Positions 10,755 to 22,835 of a stretch of 64,000 bases of DNA are shown piece after piece. The stretch's first letter is position 1, and every line of letters starts with the position of its first letter. The translations under genes were made by a program, and so were the position numbers. This stretch comes from Phyto melanocephala (Eukaryota; Arthropoda; Insecta; Diptera; Rhinophoridae), in the NCBI GenBank assembly GCA_941918925.1, contig OW799234.1:10259001-10323000 (forward strand), read 5' to 3'. The notes beneath the pieces were generated by a model that worked only from the letters and a program-made list of their open reading frames with translations, had not been told where the DNA came from and searched no databases.

Positions 10755-10881
10755 AATTAACCGAGCTGGGTAGCACAGACCATTTGCCCGTTGTATTGAA
10801 ACAGACAAGAATCTTTGGCGGGAATCGAACCCGCAAACCCCCAGACTAGTAAACTACTTACTAGTCCACCGGGGCATCCCC
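10755..10881 (-). mobile_element. tRNA-derived SINE, copy 1
   Basis: The minus strand begins GGGGATGCCCCGGTGGACTA. It later has GCGGGTTCGATTCCCGC, a perfect T-stem/loop containing box B. The flanking arms do not close an acceptor stem, so it is a SINE and not a functional tRNA gene. The head matches 58000-58079; the tail (ACGGGCAAATGGTCTGTGC) differs from that copy. Confidence 0.75.
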
Positions 10882-10899
10882 AAAAATTATATATTTTTT

Positions 10900-12600
10900 A
10901 AAGCTTACGACTAGATTGAGCCTTGTCCGTCTGTCTGTTTTCCGTGTGTTGGTTTAATTTAACTTTCAGAAGCTTTAACATGTTCAACAAATCTCTATGT
11001 AGCATCAATCTTTTGAATATATTAATCACTATTGACATCCAGCATATAACCCTCTTAACTTTATGAGATATGAGCAATTAAACACGACTGCCTTTGTGCT
11101 TTCTTATATTTTTTTGGCACAAATATTAATATTTTTCAATCCTGGATAAATTGTAGACATTTTTGGTACTACTTGTAGATACTATATGGCTGACCGTCAA
11201 AGTTATAGGCAAAAATGATTTTAAGTATATTTAACTGTGAAACTTGATATATTTTAATATCAAGTTTCACAAGCTTTTAAAAAATGTGTGGAAACACTTA
11301 AGACATCAAAATAAGAGTCGTTATCTTAAAAATCGGTCACTATCCGGCAAAGTTATAGCCAAAAATTGTTTCGAAAACTATATATTTCTTTAAATATAGC
11401 AAGTCTCTTATAGGGCCCATACACTACACCATTAATAATTGTGCATTCAAGTGACTGTGCCAGCTGATTGACCGTGTATGAGGTTGTGGTGTGATTGTAC
11501 CAGCTGATGGTGTTTTATCAAAAATAGTTTGATATTTCTTTGATTGTACCAGCATGATTTGGTCGTGTGTGGCAAAATTAGCTCATAAAAGTTAATTCGT
11601 CAAGGCATAAACATCAAAAAAATACAACATTTTAAATTTAAATGCCAATTCATAGCCATTTCTTCATCCAAACACGTTTTTTTTGCTCCTAACTCGTTTT
11701 CACATATTTTTTCGTTATTCATTACAAACTTTTCCGCACAATTTTTGGGTAAAAAATGAATTTTGTACCACCATGCTGGTGTAGTGTGTGCTTAAAGCTT
11801 AATTGCACAAACACTTGATTGCACAAATTTATGGTGTTGTGTATGGGCCCTATTAAGCATTCGGAGAATTTTAGGGCATACGGTTGGAATATAACTAAGA
11901 TATAAGCACAAAAATACAAATACTTTGGTGATTTTTCCTAAAATTTATAACGAAGAAGGATTTTTTTTTGCTTCTGAACAGCAGAGAGGAGCGATATGGG
12001 AATCAAATAATAGGGCTGGACCAGCAAAATGTAACACACTATATAAAAGAATTTTAAATCCATAATGACCGCCACTAAAAAAATGGCGTATAATAAACTA
12101 ATGTAAAAATCACTTTAGTATTTTATAATATATCCCAGTCAACCCCATTCAAAGGTCTGGGCCAGTAGAATACAGCAAGCTATGAAATTGAAAAATCCAA
12201 GATGGCGTCCCAAACAAAATGGCGGATATATGGATTAAAAATAGTAATTACGGCTTTGCCGTCTTTAACCCCCTCAATTTTAGTATCAAATGAAAGGTCT
12301 TTACCACTTAAAAACAGTAAACTATGTAAAAGTTAAAATCCAAAATGGCGCCCTAAATAAAATGGCGGAAAATATTTTCCTAAGCCCCATCAATATGGGT
12401 ATCAAATAAAAGGGCTTGGCTACAAGAATACAGCTAACTATGTAAAAATTAAAAATCAAAGATGGCGTCGAAAATAATAAAGCAAAATGGCGTTTAATAT
12501 TAAATATGAAATCTGTGGTCACTGTAAGGTAATTACGTATGTACAAGATGGTAAAGGATATTATCAGATTCGGCACGACCGAAGACAGCATTCTTACTTG
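10900..12600 (-). mobile_element. DINE-related element with ATGGCG/ATTTGATACCCAT units
   Basis: On the minus strand it starts ACAAGTAAGAATGCTGTCTT and TTCGGTCGTGCCGAA, a variant of the Helentron start. Units of about 115-145 bp carrying CAAATGAAAGG and CAAGATGGCGTC follow (12060-12480). The far end has CGTGTGTTGG with GTCCGTCTGTCTG near 10925. It is interrupted by a MITE at 11411-11852. Confidence 0.65.
11408..11855. mobile_element. TTA-flanked MITE with TAGGGCCCATACAC ends
   Basis: Element 11411-11852 starts TAGGGCCCATACACTACACC and ends with the inverse of TAGGGCCCATACACAACACC. Imperfect TIRs run about 45 bp. The flanks are TTA at 11408-11410 and 11853-11855. A 3-bp TWA duplication is typical of PIF/Harbinger; that assignment is inference. 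Non-coding. Confidence 0.8.
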
Positions 12601-12612
12601 TTTTATCTAAAA

Positions 12613-13416
12613 CTAGCTAATACCAGGTGTGCTTCGCCACCCCCATCGTAAAAAAATAAAAAAAATTATAGTTCAAAAATATATTTAGTGCCACGCCTAC
12701 TATTACTAAATGAACCATTTCTTATGCAAATAATCATATAGATATCAAAGCTTCTCGTGCAAAATTTGGGTACTCTAACTATTATCGCTTCCCAGATATA
12801 CGAATTTTTGTATTTATTTCATATGACAGGTGCCACGCCCACTATTGCTACAGAATCCATTTCTTATCAAAATAGTCATATAGATGTCAAAGCTTCTCGT
12901 GCAAGATTTGGGTACTCTAACTGTTATAGCTTCCCGAATATACGAATTTTAGTATTCAATTGCTATGAGAGCTGCCACACCCACTATTTCTAATGTACCC
13001 ATTTTTTCCAGAAATGTTTATTTAGGTGTCAAAGTTACTCTTGCAAAATTTTAGTACTCTAATCAATATCGTTTTCCAAATATACGAAATTTAGTATTTA
13101 ATTCATGTGGCCACGCCTACTATTGAAAGTCCGCCCATTTTTTACCCAAATATTCGTGTGGATGTCAAAGTTTACCGTACTTAATTTGAAGACTTTGCAT
13201 TAACTTTCGTGATATATAATATTTAATACTTATTCTTTAATAGGGCGTGGCACCCCGCCCACTTACAATTTCAAACCAAAGTATAGCCTATAGTTCCTTC
13301 CAGACATACAGAAAGATTCTGTGAAAATTTCAAGGAAATTGGTCCAGCCGTTTAACCGTCTATAAAGCACAAACAAACATACAAGCACACATTGATTTTT
13401 ATATGTATATATAGAT
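12613..13416 (-). mobile_element. Non-autonomous Helitron, copy D
   Basis: Minus strand starts TCTATATATACATATAAAAA and ends in CTAG followed by T (12612). GGTG/CACC can pair just before the end. The interior holds ~130-bp tandem units with TGCCACGCCCACTATT and GATGTCAAAGCTTCTCGTGC. 5'-TC, 3'-CTRR and an A/T target fit Helitrons. No Rep/helicase. Confidence 0.7.
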
Positions 13417-14536
13417 ATTAAAATTTGGCTTAACGGAAGTAACTTTTGGTGTCCACATAATAATTATTAAATTTTTATTGCTCAGCAAACGAGACTGGTT
13501 TAATTTATAAAAAAAAACGAAAATAATTGCTGTTAAGGGTAAATGGTCTACTAATAATATTTTCTTAAAAAAATATCTTGCAGATGTAAATGAAATTGAA
13601 TTATTTTTAAATGATTCAACACTAAAAGTTTTTAAATAATTTGCTCAGTAATATGCAACTCTCTGTGAAAAAAGATTTCCATAACAAAAACGCTCTCCCC
13701 CCACTAGTCTTTCTTTATGATTTAAAAAAGAAATTTTTTTAACAAAACATTGCTCAAACTGCACCTGCAGACAAAAAGAATTTCGGTTGTCCATAGGTGT
13801 CACTAAGTATTCTATAAAATATTCATGTTTTTATTTTATATTCTTTTTTTCTGCATAAATTTTTAAAACTTAACAATGAAATACACAAAACCTTGTGGAG
13901 TTTTACATTTAAATGGTAGCAAATACCCACATACGTACATACATACATACATACTTACATAATGGGGTTTGCATTGAAATGTATGTGTGCTCATAAACAT
14001 TTCTTTCGCTTGTGAAAATAAGGTCATAACTTGTAATTTGCATATTTGAAACTGTATTACTGGGGTAAATTCTATTAATTTATGTTTATGTGTTAGTACA
14101 AGGACAATTTTTTTTCGGTGTTAAAGCTTTAAGGTTTTCATCATCAATGTTAAAATTTCTTTATTTTATTTGTTTAAATAACAGTTTTGTATTATGCTTA
14201 GTAATATATAAGAAAAAAAATATAGATTTTTTGACTTAACTCACTTTTGTCGGCAATGAGGGACAATGTGTACACTGCCAACATATCCACGATATGTTTA
14301 ACTTTATTGAAAGCAACATGCAACCATTTAGTTTAAAAACCTCAGACAAACGCACATAAATTCACTAACATTTAAAGAGCTCAATAAATTTTCATTTAAA
14401 CTAATCATGTACAGAAAACAATTTTCACTACATTTATTTCCTTATGTATGTATGTATGTACATCAATATACAGTGGTGGCGGCATAATTAAAACATTCAT
14501 TCTACCAAAAAAATAAATAAAAATAAATAAAATACT
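13417..14536. other. AT-rich, no gene recognised
   Basis: Contains an ACAT microsatellite (13929-13960) and a TATG run (14443-14460). Confidence 0.55.
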
Positions 14537-14920
14537 GTTTTAAGCAAGGCATATCCATAAGGTATATGCAACGGCGAATCGATACAACAAAGCAACTTTT
14601 CATGAGATGTTGTATGTCAAGGCCAATTCGTGTATCAGGGATGGAAAAGTTGTTTTTACAAAATAAATATAATACAATTTGCTTAAAAAAAGGATATAAA
14701 TGTTTGAAACACATTATTAATGACGCAAAAGCAACAAATATACATAAATTTAGCACATTTATTATCAAAAAAGTACATGTAAGTTAATTGTTTAATACAG
14801 AATTTAAAATCACATTTCCCTTCCCTGCATTAATAAGGCAAATTCAACCAATTTTGACATAAAGTCTCCCCATCAGCTGGGCTGATAATTTTACCTGTAT
14901 TAATTCGCCTTGGTTTTAAG
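14537..14920. mobile_element. MITE family M1, copy 2, with 8-bp TSD
   Basis: Element 14545-14912 begins CAAGGCATATCCATA and ends TTCGCCTTG. The perfect 8-bp duplication is GTTTTAAG (14537-14544 and 14913-14920). Interior matches copy 3. Non-coding; open frames inside are incidental. Confidence 0.92.
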
Positions 14921-15899
14921 TTTTTAAAGTAGAATGACTTAAAAACAATATATCTTTGTTGCTTTAACAAATTCAGTTAGTGTTTTTTACTGAGTTTTCA
15001 GAGAAGCAACAAATTATTTTATTTTGTTTCTTAACAGTATTAAACTTACGCATACTGACTATTGTTTATATTTGAACCAATAAAGATATCTTTAGACGGT
15101 TTGGTGGATAGATGTACGAACAATATAGGTTCAAAATAGAGCATTAAAATTTTTTTTAAAATTGTCACAACCGATTACGTCAGAGCAGCGATGATATTTA
15201 AATATTAACAAATTAAATGTAATTGATATTTAAGTTCAAGTCCCATATTTACCAAATAATCAAATTGAAGCTTAAGTGTAATGAACAAAATTCATACATT
15301 GACGTTTTTAAAACGCTTTTATGAATTAAAAAAATATTAATTAAATATACAGGCCTTTCACACCATCCAATCGGAATGATTTTGATAGCGTATTAGCAAT
15401 TGTACTCGGTTTTGTTATAGCTTCTGCAGGTACCGTTAATTTTTTGCTTTTAAATTTCACTACAAATACTTGCATATTTCAGGGTGTAATTTTTAATTTA
15501 TTGCAAGACGCAAGAAAATTTTTATATCTTGCCCCTAAAAGTATGCATATGTAATGCTATTTATTGCAAGCAATTGAAATATCAAAATCTATTCCACTTG
15601 AGAAATAAAAGAAGGTGTCAGGTTTCACTTTATTTTTCCAAAGAAGACAAATGCTGTTTCATTTTCGAACGGAATTGTTCTGTGTGACATGCCTAATAAT
15701 TTCGGGCAAATATTCTCATGTAATCAACTCATAGTCCAATACGTTGAATCACATTTCTCGCAACGACTTTGCGCTCATTTCGGCAACTTTCTCAATATTA
15801 GTTTCTTGTTGTTGTTTTTTATAAAATCCCGGTTCAAATGTATTTAGCAGCGCTTAGTTACAAGGTCGACCACACCAAAGAGATTGTGGGTCCTGGTAA
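14921..15899. other. AT-rich, no gene recognised
   Basis: No terminal repeats or protein similarity noticed. Confidence 0.5.
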
Positions 15900-16730
15900 T
15901 GGTTTTAACGACTGTAAGTCTTAAAGTGTGAGCATGTTACCTTGGCAAAGTGTCGACGTCTTGGTGTTATTGCTAGTCCGGGGTATAGAGGTATTACCAG
16001 CACCTCTGACAGGCATAGCAGAATAATAGACCACTTACATAAAGAGGTTCCGGAGACTCGGATGTCGATGAAGCGCATAAGTCGAGTAAATGTGGTCGAG
16101 GGGCTGCATCTTACGCTCATAGCGGATGTATTCATGTAAAATGAGAGCATGGATAATGACATCAATACCACTACTTATAGGGGGCATAAGAGAATCCAGG
16201 AGTTCGACCTCAAAGAGACTAGGGAGACTCAAATCGCATTAGACTAAGAATCACGGATAGGCCCAAATTCAGTGTGAATGTTTGAGGGTTTTTAGTCTCT
16301 CTAAGATATTGGCAGTTACGAAGTTACTGTGCGATTAGGATTGTTGGCAATCACCAGTCGGCAATGTAAAATCGTGTTCGGAGGGAAAATTGCGGCATTT
16401 GAACGTGATCGAAATTTGAAAATTCTTATTAGAATCTCTATAACTTAAGCACAGCAAACTCGATCGTTCGAAAGAAATTTCGATCGTGGTCGAATGCCAT
16501 AATTTGGCCCCAGGTCTAGACAAAATACCTGTAGTGGCGCGGGACTTAGGAATTGATGCCGATATGCAGCCATTAAATCACTGGGAAGCGAAGGGGGTTG
16601 AAAAGGGACCCGATGGTCTGCTTCGATATTCCTTCAACACACATGTAATGTCTTGTGGCAAGGGACAAAATTATCATGATTTTAGTAGCTCAGGTAATTC
16701 ACCTTGATGACGTCTCTTTGGTTTACGTTC
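15900..16730. other. GC-richer stretch of unknown origin
   Basis: Base composition is visibly less AT-rich than its surroundings, with short frames on both strands (for example 15942-16139 plus, with MSMKRISRVNVVEGLHL; 16486-16707 plus). I do not recognise a domain. It may be a decayed transposon coding region or a degraded exon. Confidence 0.35.
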
Positions 16731-18094
16731 CAAAAACTAATGCATCTGTCTGATATGAAACCGCGCCGTACAGTTTTTTACTTTCTTTCAATGTAATGAC
16801 CTTTTAAAGGTTCTTTTTATGGGTTTTATAAGCCCCATAGTCGAAATTTTTGTTATTCACTGTCCACACAGTTAAAAGTGGCCTTTATTACTACCAATGA
16901 TTCTGTAGGAAATTGTGGCCATTAAGTGGAGCTAATTCATATAACACTCATGACTAGATGTTGTTTGCGACGTTCTGTCAGCCCTAAATTTTCTCAGAAC
17001 TTCTTGCGTTATTCGATTAATGGCATAGTTCACACAGTATCGGTTGTGGGTACCAAAATTGTTGCCGATCACATAGTTTAGTTGTGGTAATAGAATTTTA
17101 CAAATGTATCTACAGAATTTCCTTTCATAATATAAATATATAGTCTGCAGTATGAAAATTTGATTTTTGCACTATAAATTTTATAACCTCAAAAGAACAG
17201 TTCGTTTGCAAGAACTGAATCATTCGATTGGCACTGAATATGCATTTTTGTTTTCTGTTTGCATATTGACCACCAATTGCAATCAACTTAATGTAGCCAG
17301 ATCATAAAAAAAACATTCAAGTGAAAAAGCACCGTTGGCTTTACAAAATAGATTAATTATGTGGCCACCAGTGTATATCTACATGCCGTATGAGTTCGTG
17401 TATAAAGTTTATAAAACTTTGTTCAGTTTAAAATTTATTTGTTTGCAATGTTGACAACTTTAGCAATAAGCGAGAGCAATTGCTTAAATAAAGCTGACAA
17501 CCATCCAATTTTTATTTTTTATGGGCAGATGTTGAGAGCTTTAAAAGGTTAGAGTTGTTATGCTTTGCTTTGTTTTCACACTCTTAGGAGAGGGTACGGT
17601 ATGTACAGCCATGACATTATTGAGAAAAGGGATTTCTTGTAACCTTTTAAACTTCATTAATCAAAATTTATTGCAACATTTTGCTTACTTAGGAAGTTGG
17701 CAGCGTTTTTCCATAATTTAAATTTCTAACAAGTTGTGTTTGTGACCCTATATGCATAATAAATTTAAAATTTATTACAGTTGTTTAAAACAAATCTTGT
17801 TTGGATATTTTTATAAATTTTTAATTAATTTAAAAATTAACTATGAATAAGGTTGTTCATTTATTACGTTTTATTAAAAAGATCTTCCATCCATCATATT
17901 GTTGCTGTAAGAAATTAAAAAAACGGAAAAGAAAAATTGATTTATAACATGAAAAAAGAATTGATAAAAAATATGAAGAAGAAAATTTGTTATCTGATTT
18001 GTTTAACGCTTTTTCGAAAGATTTCCTACATGGCGTTTGTTTCCCAATTCTGGACTTGTTGAGGGAACCATCCAGACTGCCTTAGAATGGTAGA
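16731..18094. other. AT-rich, no gene recognised
   Basis: Ordinary AT-rich sequence. Confidence 0.5.
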
Positions 18095-19550
18095 CATTTA
18101 AGAAGACTTAGGGTTGGCATCTTCGTGACTCTATGTAGTCGCAGGCTTCGAAAATTGTCCTTAAGATATTTTCCATTCTGGCGCAGCGACATAAAAAGTG
18201 ATAGGTAGTCCTCTTCTCCTTTTCCTCCTCAGCAGCATCTAGACAATTTCTACAGAAGTTATTATAAGGTAGTCCCATTCTACTGACTTGAGTTGCCAAA
18301 TCTGCAGCAACTAGTCAATTTAGACACAATGTTATTCAGCTGGTTCCCATCTGGGTGGTGGGCTGATGATTCATTCAAGACCATGTTATGCTTGCAATCT
18401 AGGTCGATATATGCAGATCCGTATCGATACGAAGTTTTCAAATAGAGCGGGAGTATACCACAGTAGTGATCGATTTTCCCATCACTAAATGATGTGCCCC
18501 TCTTAGCAATGCTATCAGCTATGCAGTTGCCATTACTAGTTCCATATTGCCGTACCCATTTAAGGCTTATGTTTGAATGCATCGTTATTCGATTCAAGAA
18601 TGCCCGACATTCTTTAACGAGTTGGGATGTCGAGTAGATTTTAATCAGGAACCTTATGGCTGCTTGACTATTGGTAAAGATTCTAAAATTTCTATGAAAT
18701 ACCTTGGATAGTATGCCTACCTGCAGTCAATATTCGTATTTTCTCTTTTCTTATGTAGAGTCAGCTGCCTACTTCAATTCTCCCCTTTAACCCATCCGTT
18801 TATACATCCAGCTTGGTTTCATCAAAGCAGAAGCATTTTTCTGCCCCTGTCTTCGAGGTGAGGAAAAGGATTCTTCTTCAGAACAAAAAAATTTGAGTGC
18901 AGTAGTTTATTAGAATTGAAAATAATGCTCACATGGCTTAATGCGCTGCACTACCATTCACCCACAGCATAAAGTCTTAAAGCCGCTTTTATAGCCACTT
19001 TTCTTGTCTGAAGGTGTACTAGCAGCCAGTTAAACATCGCAATAATTACTAATAGTCAAAGTCGACTTAATAGCGCCAGTGATTAAGGTCGCCTTGTTGC
19101 GCAAAATCGTCTCAACTTGTCGTCGTTGCGTGGCGAAGTCCAAGGCCTTCCAACAGACCATAGTTCCATAGAAAAGAATCGGTTTAATGACGGCTTTATT
19201 TAGCCAATTTACATTTCTAGGGTATAAGCCCAAGCTTCTGCCAATTGTACGTCTACGTACATATACGGAGTTGTGATCGCCTTGGACACTTTTGTTTCTA
19301 TATTCATGTTATAGATTAGCTTGCTGTTAAAAAATGATATGAAGTGATATTTAGCTTTATCAGATGAACTCAAAGAAACTCCCTTAAATATCGGGAGGGT
19401 AATAGATAGTATTTTGTACTTAGTCGTTAGCAGTACAACTTTCATTTTAGGGAGATTTAGGTTCAACCCGTAGTTCTTGCTCCATTCGCTAGAATGGAAT
19501 GCTCGATACTGCTACCATTACATTATCTATGTAGGCTATGGTATTAAAGC
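18095..19550 (-). pseudogene. Decayed non-LTR retrotransposon (I/Loa-type): RT C-terminus, RNase H, CCHC tail
   Basis: Read on the minus strand across several frames. Near 19522-19545 AYIDNV stands where RTs have AYADDI. Then come KMKVVLLTTKYKI and GVSLSSSDKAKYHFIS, and NWLNKAVIKPILFYGTMVCW, the conserved RT thumb region. At 18640-18700 IFTNSQAAI matches the RNase H motif with Asp changed to Asn. LKWVRQYGTSNGNCIADSIA is the next RNase H block. FCRNC with a later H and LC is the C-terminal Cys-His tail. RT plus RNase H points to the I/Loa/R1 side of LINEs; jockey lacks RNase H. The 5' part is missing and both catalytic motifs are changed. Confidence 0.85.
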
Positions 19551-20249
19551 CCACTGATTATAAGTTTAGGCTTTTGAACTTAAAAAAGTTGCTTTTTGAT
19601 TACATACTGCTACTTGCAAAAAACCATATTTTTCCTCCTTTTTGCCTTAAAATATTTAAAACTTTTGCTCAAAATTTCCATATTCTTCTACAAACAGTTT
19701 TTCCTTAAATTTTTAGAATTTCCTTAAAAATTTCATTGTGGCATAAATTGCCATCTTATATTTAAGTGTTTCCTTTATGAATTTGTTTCTTTGTGTGGGT
19801 GTAAATTTTACTTCGTAAATCCTTGTATTGGCTTGTTGATGTGAAACCAATTTGGTATAGATTTTTTTTTTTACATACTGACTGTGTGCGTGTATTTTTT
19901 TTTTATAAATTTTTATTATTATGACATTATTTACCATTTATTTGCTTATACATTTTGCAATTATCAAATGAACCACAAAATCGTGTGGCAAATAAAGTTA
20001 AATGAAATAACACAATATAAACAGCAGGGCATTAAAAGACTAAAAATCCTTTTGTGCCCCATACGAGGGTTGAACAAGTAATGCAGCTGATTTGCCTTTA
20101 GGTCAATAATAGTTTTATTTTTAAGGACGTTACGTTCGTTATTAATTTTTGGTTAAATAGAGAATTTAAAAGTCTAGTAGTCGAAATTTCTATTTAGTTT
20201 AGCTTTTAAATAATTTCGGCTAGTAACATTAGAATGCCAAATGTGGTCT
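19551..20249. other. AT-rich, no gene recognised
   Basis: Poly-T tracts near 19865-19910. No supported frame. Confidence 0.5.
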
Positions 20250-20960
20250 TAGATATAACTTAAGGAAAAAAATGAAAAACCATTTTGTTCTAGAAATAAC
20301 TCAAGGAAACATTTTGATACTAACTGAGATATGAACTCAAAACCGCAACTGTCTTTTTGGCACATCCAAGATTTTACAGATCCCATTTTGACATCTAATA
20401 TAAGGGTTTGACTAATAGAAAAAGTCTCCTCAGTATGGTTGTCAAATGAAAAGGCTTGTATAGAAAAATATATTACACCTTGATAAAATTCAAAATCCAA
20501 GATGGCGTCTAAAGTAAAATAACGAACTTTATATTCTAGATTGCGCTTAAGCTAAATTGCGTATTAAATAAATCTTTAACTCCCATAATATGGGCATCAA
20601 ATGAAAGGCTTCGATTAGTAGAATACAAGTACATCTTTCAAATAATTCCAAATCCAAAATGGTATTCCAACCAAAATGTCTGATTTCATATTTTTTTTAA
20701 ACTTCCTCAGTATGGATATCAAATAAAAAGGCTTGACTATATTAGAGCTTAAAAAAAACCCCAAATCGAAATCCAAGATGGTGTTCAAAACAACACAACT
20801 AATAAAATACACTTTTCAAAATCAAAATGGCGGCTGAAGTAAATTTTCTATATTAAATATCTTTTTAACCTCGTTAATAAGGGTAACAAATGAAAGGGCT
20901 TGATAAGTAGACTACAATACAGCAGGGAAAAATTTTAATCCAAAATAGTGTCTGATTAAT
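20250..20960 (-). repeat. Array of DINE-type ATTTGATACCCAT/ATGGCG units
   Basis: CAAATGAAA-type cores near 20440, 20597, 20717 and 20888 alternate with CAAGATGGCGTC-type blocks, as in 12060-12480 and 2085-2560. No clear ends, so a remnant. Confidence 0.65.
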
Positions 20961-21189
20961 ATGGCATATTTAATGTTATTTTTGTCAGAAACAATAATGC
21001 ACAAATATTATGAAACAAAAGTTGATTTCACTGCTTGGCCAGCCTTACTTTTGAGTGAAGACTGCAGTTTGAAACCCGCATCAAACAGTGATTCTTACTG
21101 CGTATATTTCTTTTTCAACAATCTAATGTCTGAACGTAAATTTTTTTGATTTACAAATTTGTGCTTTATCACTAAGATAAGTTTGCTCG

Positions 21190-21640
21190 AAAAATCTACT
21201 CCAACTTAGTGATGTTCAATAAACCATTTAATCAAGTCCTTTCGATAAGCGTGGCCTTTAGCTTCAAGTTCTTATCACAATTGAGAGCACATTTTCGAGC
21301 ATTGCTTGCAGTACGGCACAATTAACACGAACAATGTATACTCCAAGACGTCAATTGCTCATGGCTTATCAGCATAAACCCCAGTGACTTTAAAGGGGTT
21401 TTAAACAGAAAAGGAGTCTGTTATGATTTAATCTCATTTCATATACAGCAAACCTTGAAAAAATTAACCTCATCGATGAACACAATATTGCAAATCACAC
21501 AATCAGAAAAGTTGTCAACTGATCTAAATTCCTTCACTAGCTGGATCTTATACCGCTGTAGGAAAAATCTTCCATGTACTGGACAGACAGAGGTGTCACT
21601 TCTTGCAGCCGAAGTGTATCGTTAAAGTTATATCTGCTGG
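21190..21640 (-). pseudogene. mariner-type transposase relic
   Basis: In the minus strand RYTSAARSDTSVCPVHGRFF resembles the second helix-turn-helix region of mariner-type transposases. RYKIQLVKEF follows, then VFIDEVNFF where the family has the first catalytic Asp (SDEAHF). After a gap, YADKP with a stop and AIDVL resembles the family's C-terminal YSNKP-TIDEL block. The second and third catalytic residues lie in the missing part. Multiple stops. Same broad family as the fragment at 56727-57127. No TIRs identified. Confidence 0.65.
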
Positions 21641-22526
21641 CACACTCGTTTACAGCGGCGATATATTATTCTTCAGTAAGCATGCGCATGCCTTTGACGT
21701 CTGTGTATGTGGCATGAAGTCATTAACAGTTTGATGTATGGACGATTATGTGCGCCGTAAAAATTACGAAATTATCTTTAAGTTAAAATTAAAAAAAATT
21801 TTAAAGTTAATTTGCATCATTTGGTAGCTTTGTTCAAGCGTCAAATCATCCATGATTTTTTGCTTAATTATAAAAAAACGAGACTAGTATGACAGTTCGT
21901 AAGCCAGTAAACCCTTTTGTTTTTTGTATCGGCTTAAAGAAACTGTATACAATCATGTTGCTTCGTTATCTCTTGCACACGAATTTTGACGTACACACAA
22001 ACTTGCCTTGTTAGCAGCTGATCACTAGCTAAAACCTTATTAGAGTCGTAATTCAGCTCTGCTCAGGTCAGTGACTTCCGTATCATAGATATTTGCGTTT
22101 AAGGACAATCAGGCCGTTACATCTTATATAACTGAGAGTTTTGCTAATTGTTTAAACGAGTACCAAATAAAGGCCTGCAACTGTTGCACTATACAACATA
22201 GCAACATGTGTCACATAATGCAACTGCTAATTCATGCAATGCCGAAAATGCATGTTTGACAAAGACATATAAAGACAGTGTATAATTAGTTTAATTAAAT
22301 CTGTACATAGTTCTAACAGTGATATTGCATACATGAGCATAGAAAATGAGAAAGTCAACACATGCGACACGTGTGACATATGCAGCATATGTTTTTTATA
22401 GTGCATTTTAATCATTGCAATAGAACATTATATGCAATAAAATCAGAAATTTATTTAATATAATTGTAGTTACATACTTTAAGGAAATTTCTTTTAAGAA
22501 TTTATTTAGAAAATATTTAAATAAAG
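21641..22526. other. No gene recognised
   Basis: AT-rich sequence with scattered palindromes. Nothing supported. Confidence 0.5.
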
Positions 22527-22835
22527 TCAATTTGTTTTGTGTCGGGTTTGGCTGTTTTTTTTTTTTTGGGGTTTTGGGTTTGCCTTTATTTTCCGCAAAA
22601 TATAACGCTCGTCCTGCTCATTAAATATTTTATTCGGTGCCTTCCTGCCTTTGTTATGAACCCGATTTTCATGTATGAAACGCTCAATGTTTTTTTGGAC
22701 CGTAGAAGAATTCGTGTTAACCATTTTAGCTATTTTTCGCTGTGAGTGGTCATTTTTGGAATGGTTTGAAACCAATTCTGTTTGCTCTAAAGTAGTACGC
22801 GGACTCATTTGAATTTTTGTAAATTGACACTCCAA
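22527..22835 (-). pseudogene. Tc1-like transposase N-terminal fragment
   Basis: 102 codons. HSQRKIAKMVNTNSSTVQKN is the helix-turn-helix of the Tc1/Tc3 paired-like DNA-binding domain. GRKAPNKIFNEQDERYILRK is the linker and DERYILR block, followed by a Lys/Pro-rich end and a stop. Full transposases are about 340 residues and carry a DDE/D domain, absent here. No flanking TIRs were found. Weakly conserved against the Tc1 copy at 25195, so a different lineage. Confidence 0.75.

Noticed and set aside
10790..10881. tRNA gene on the minus strand
   Set aside because: T-arm is perfect but no acceptor stem closes, and the head recurs with a SINE tail at 57871.
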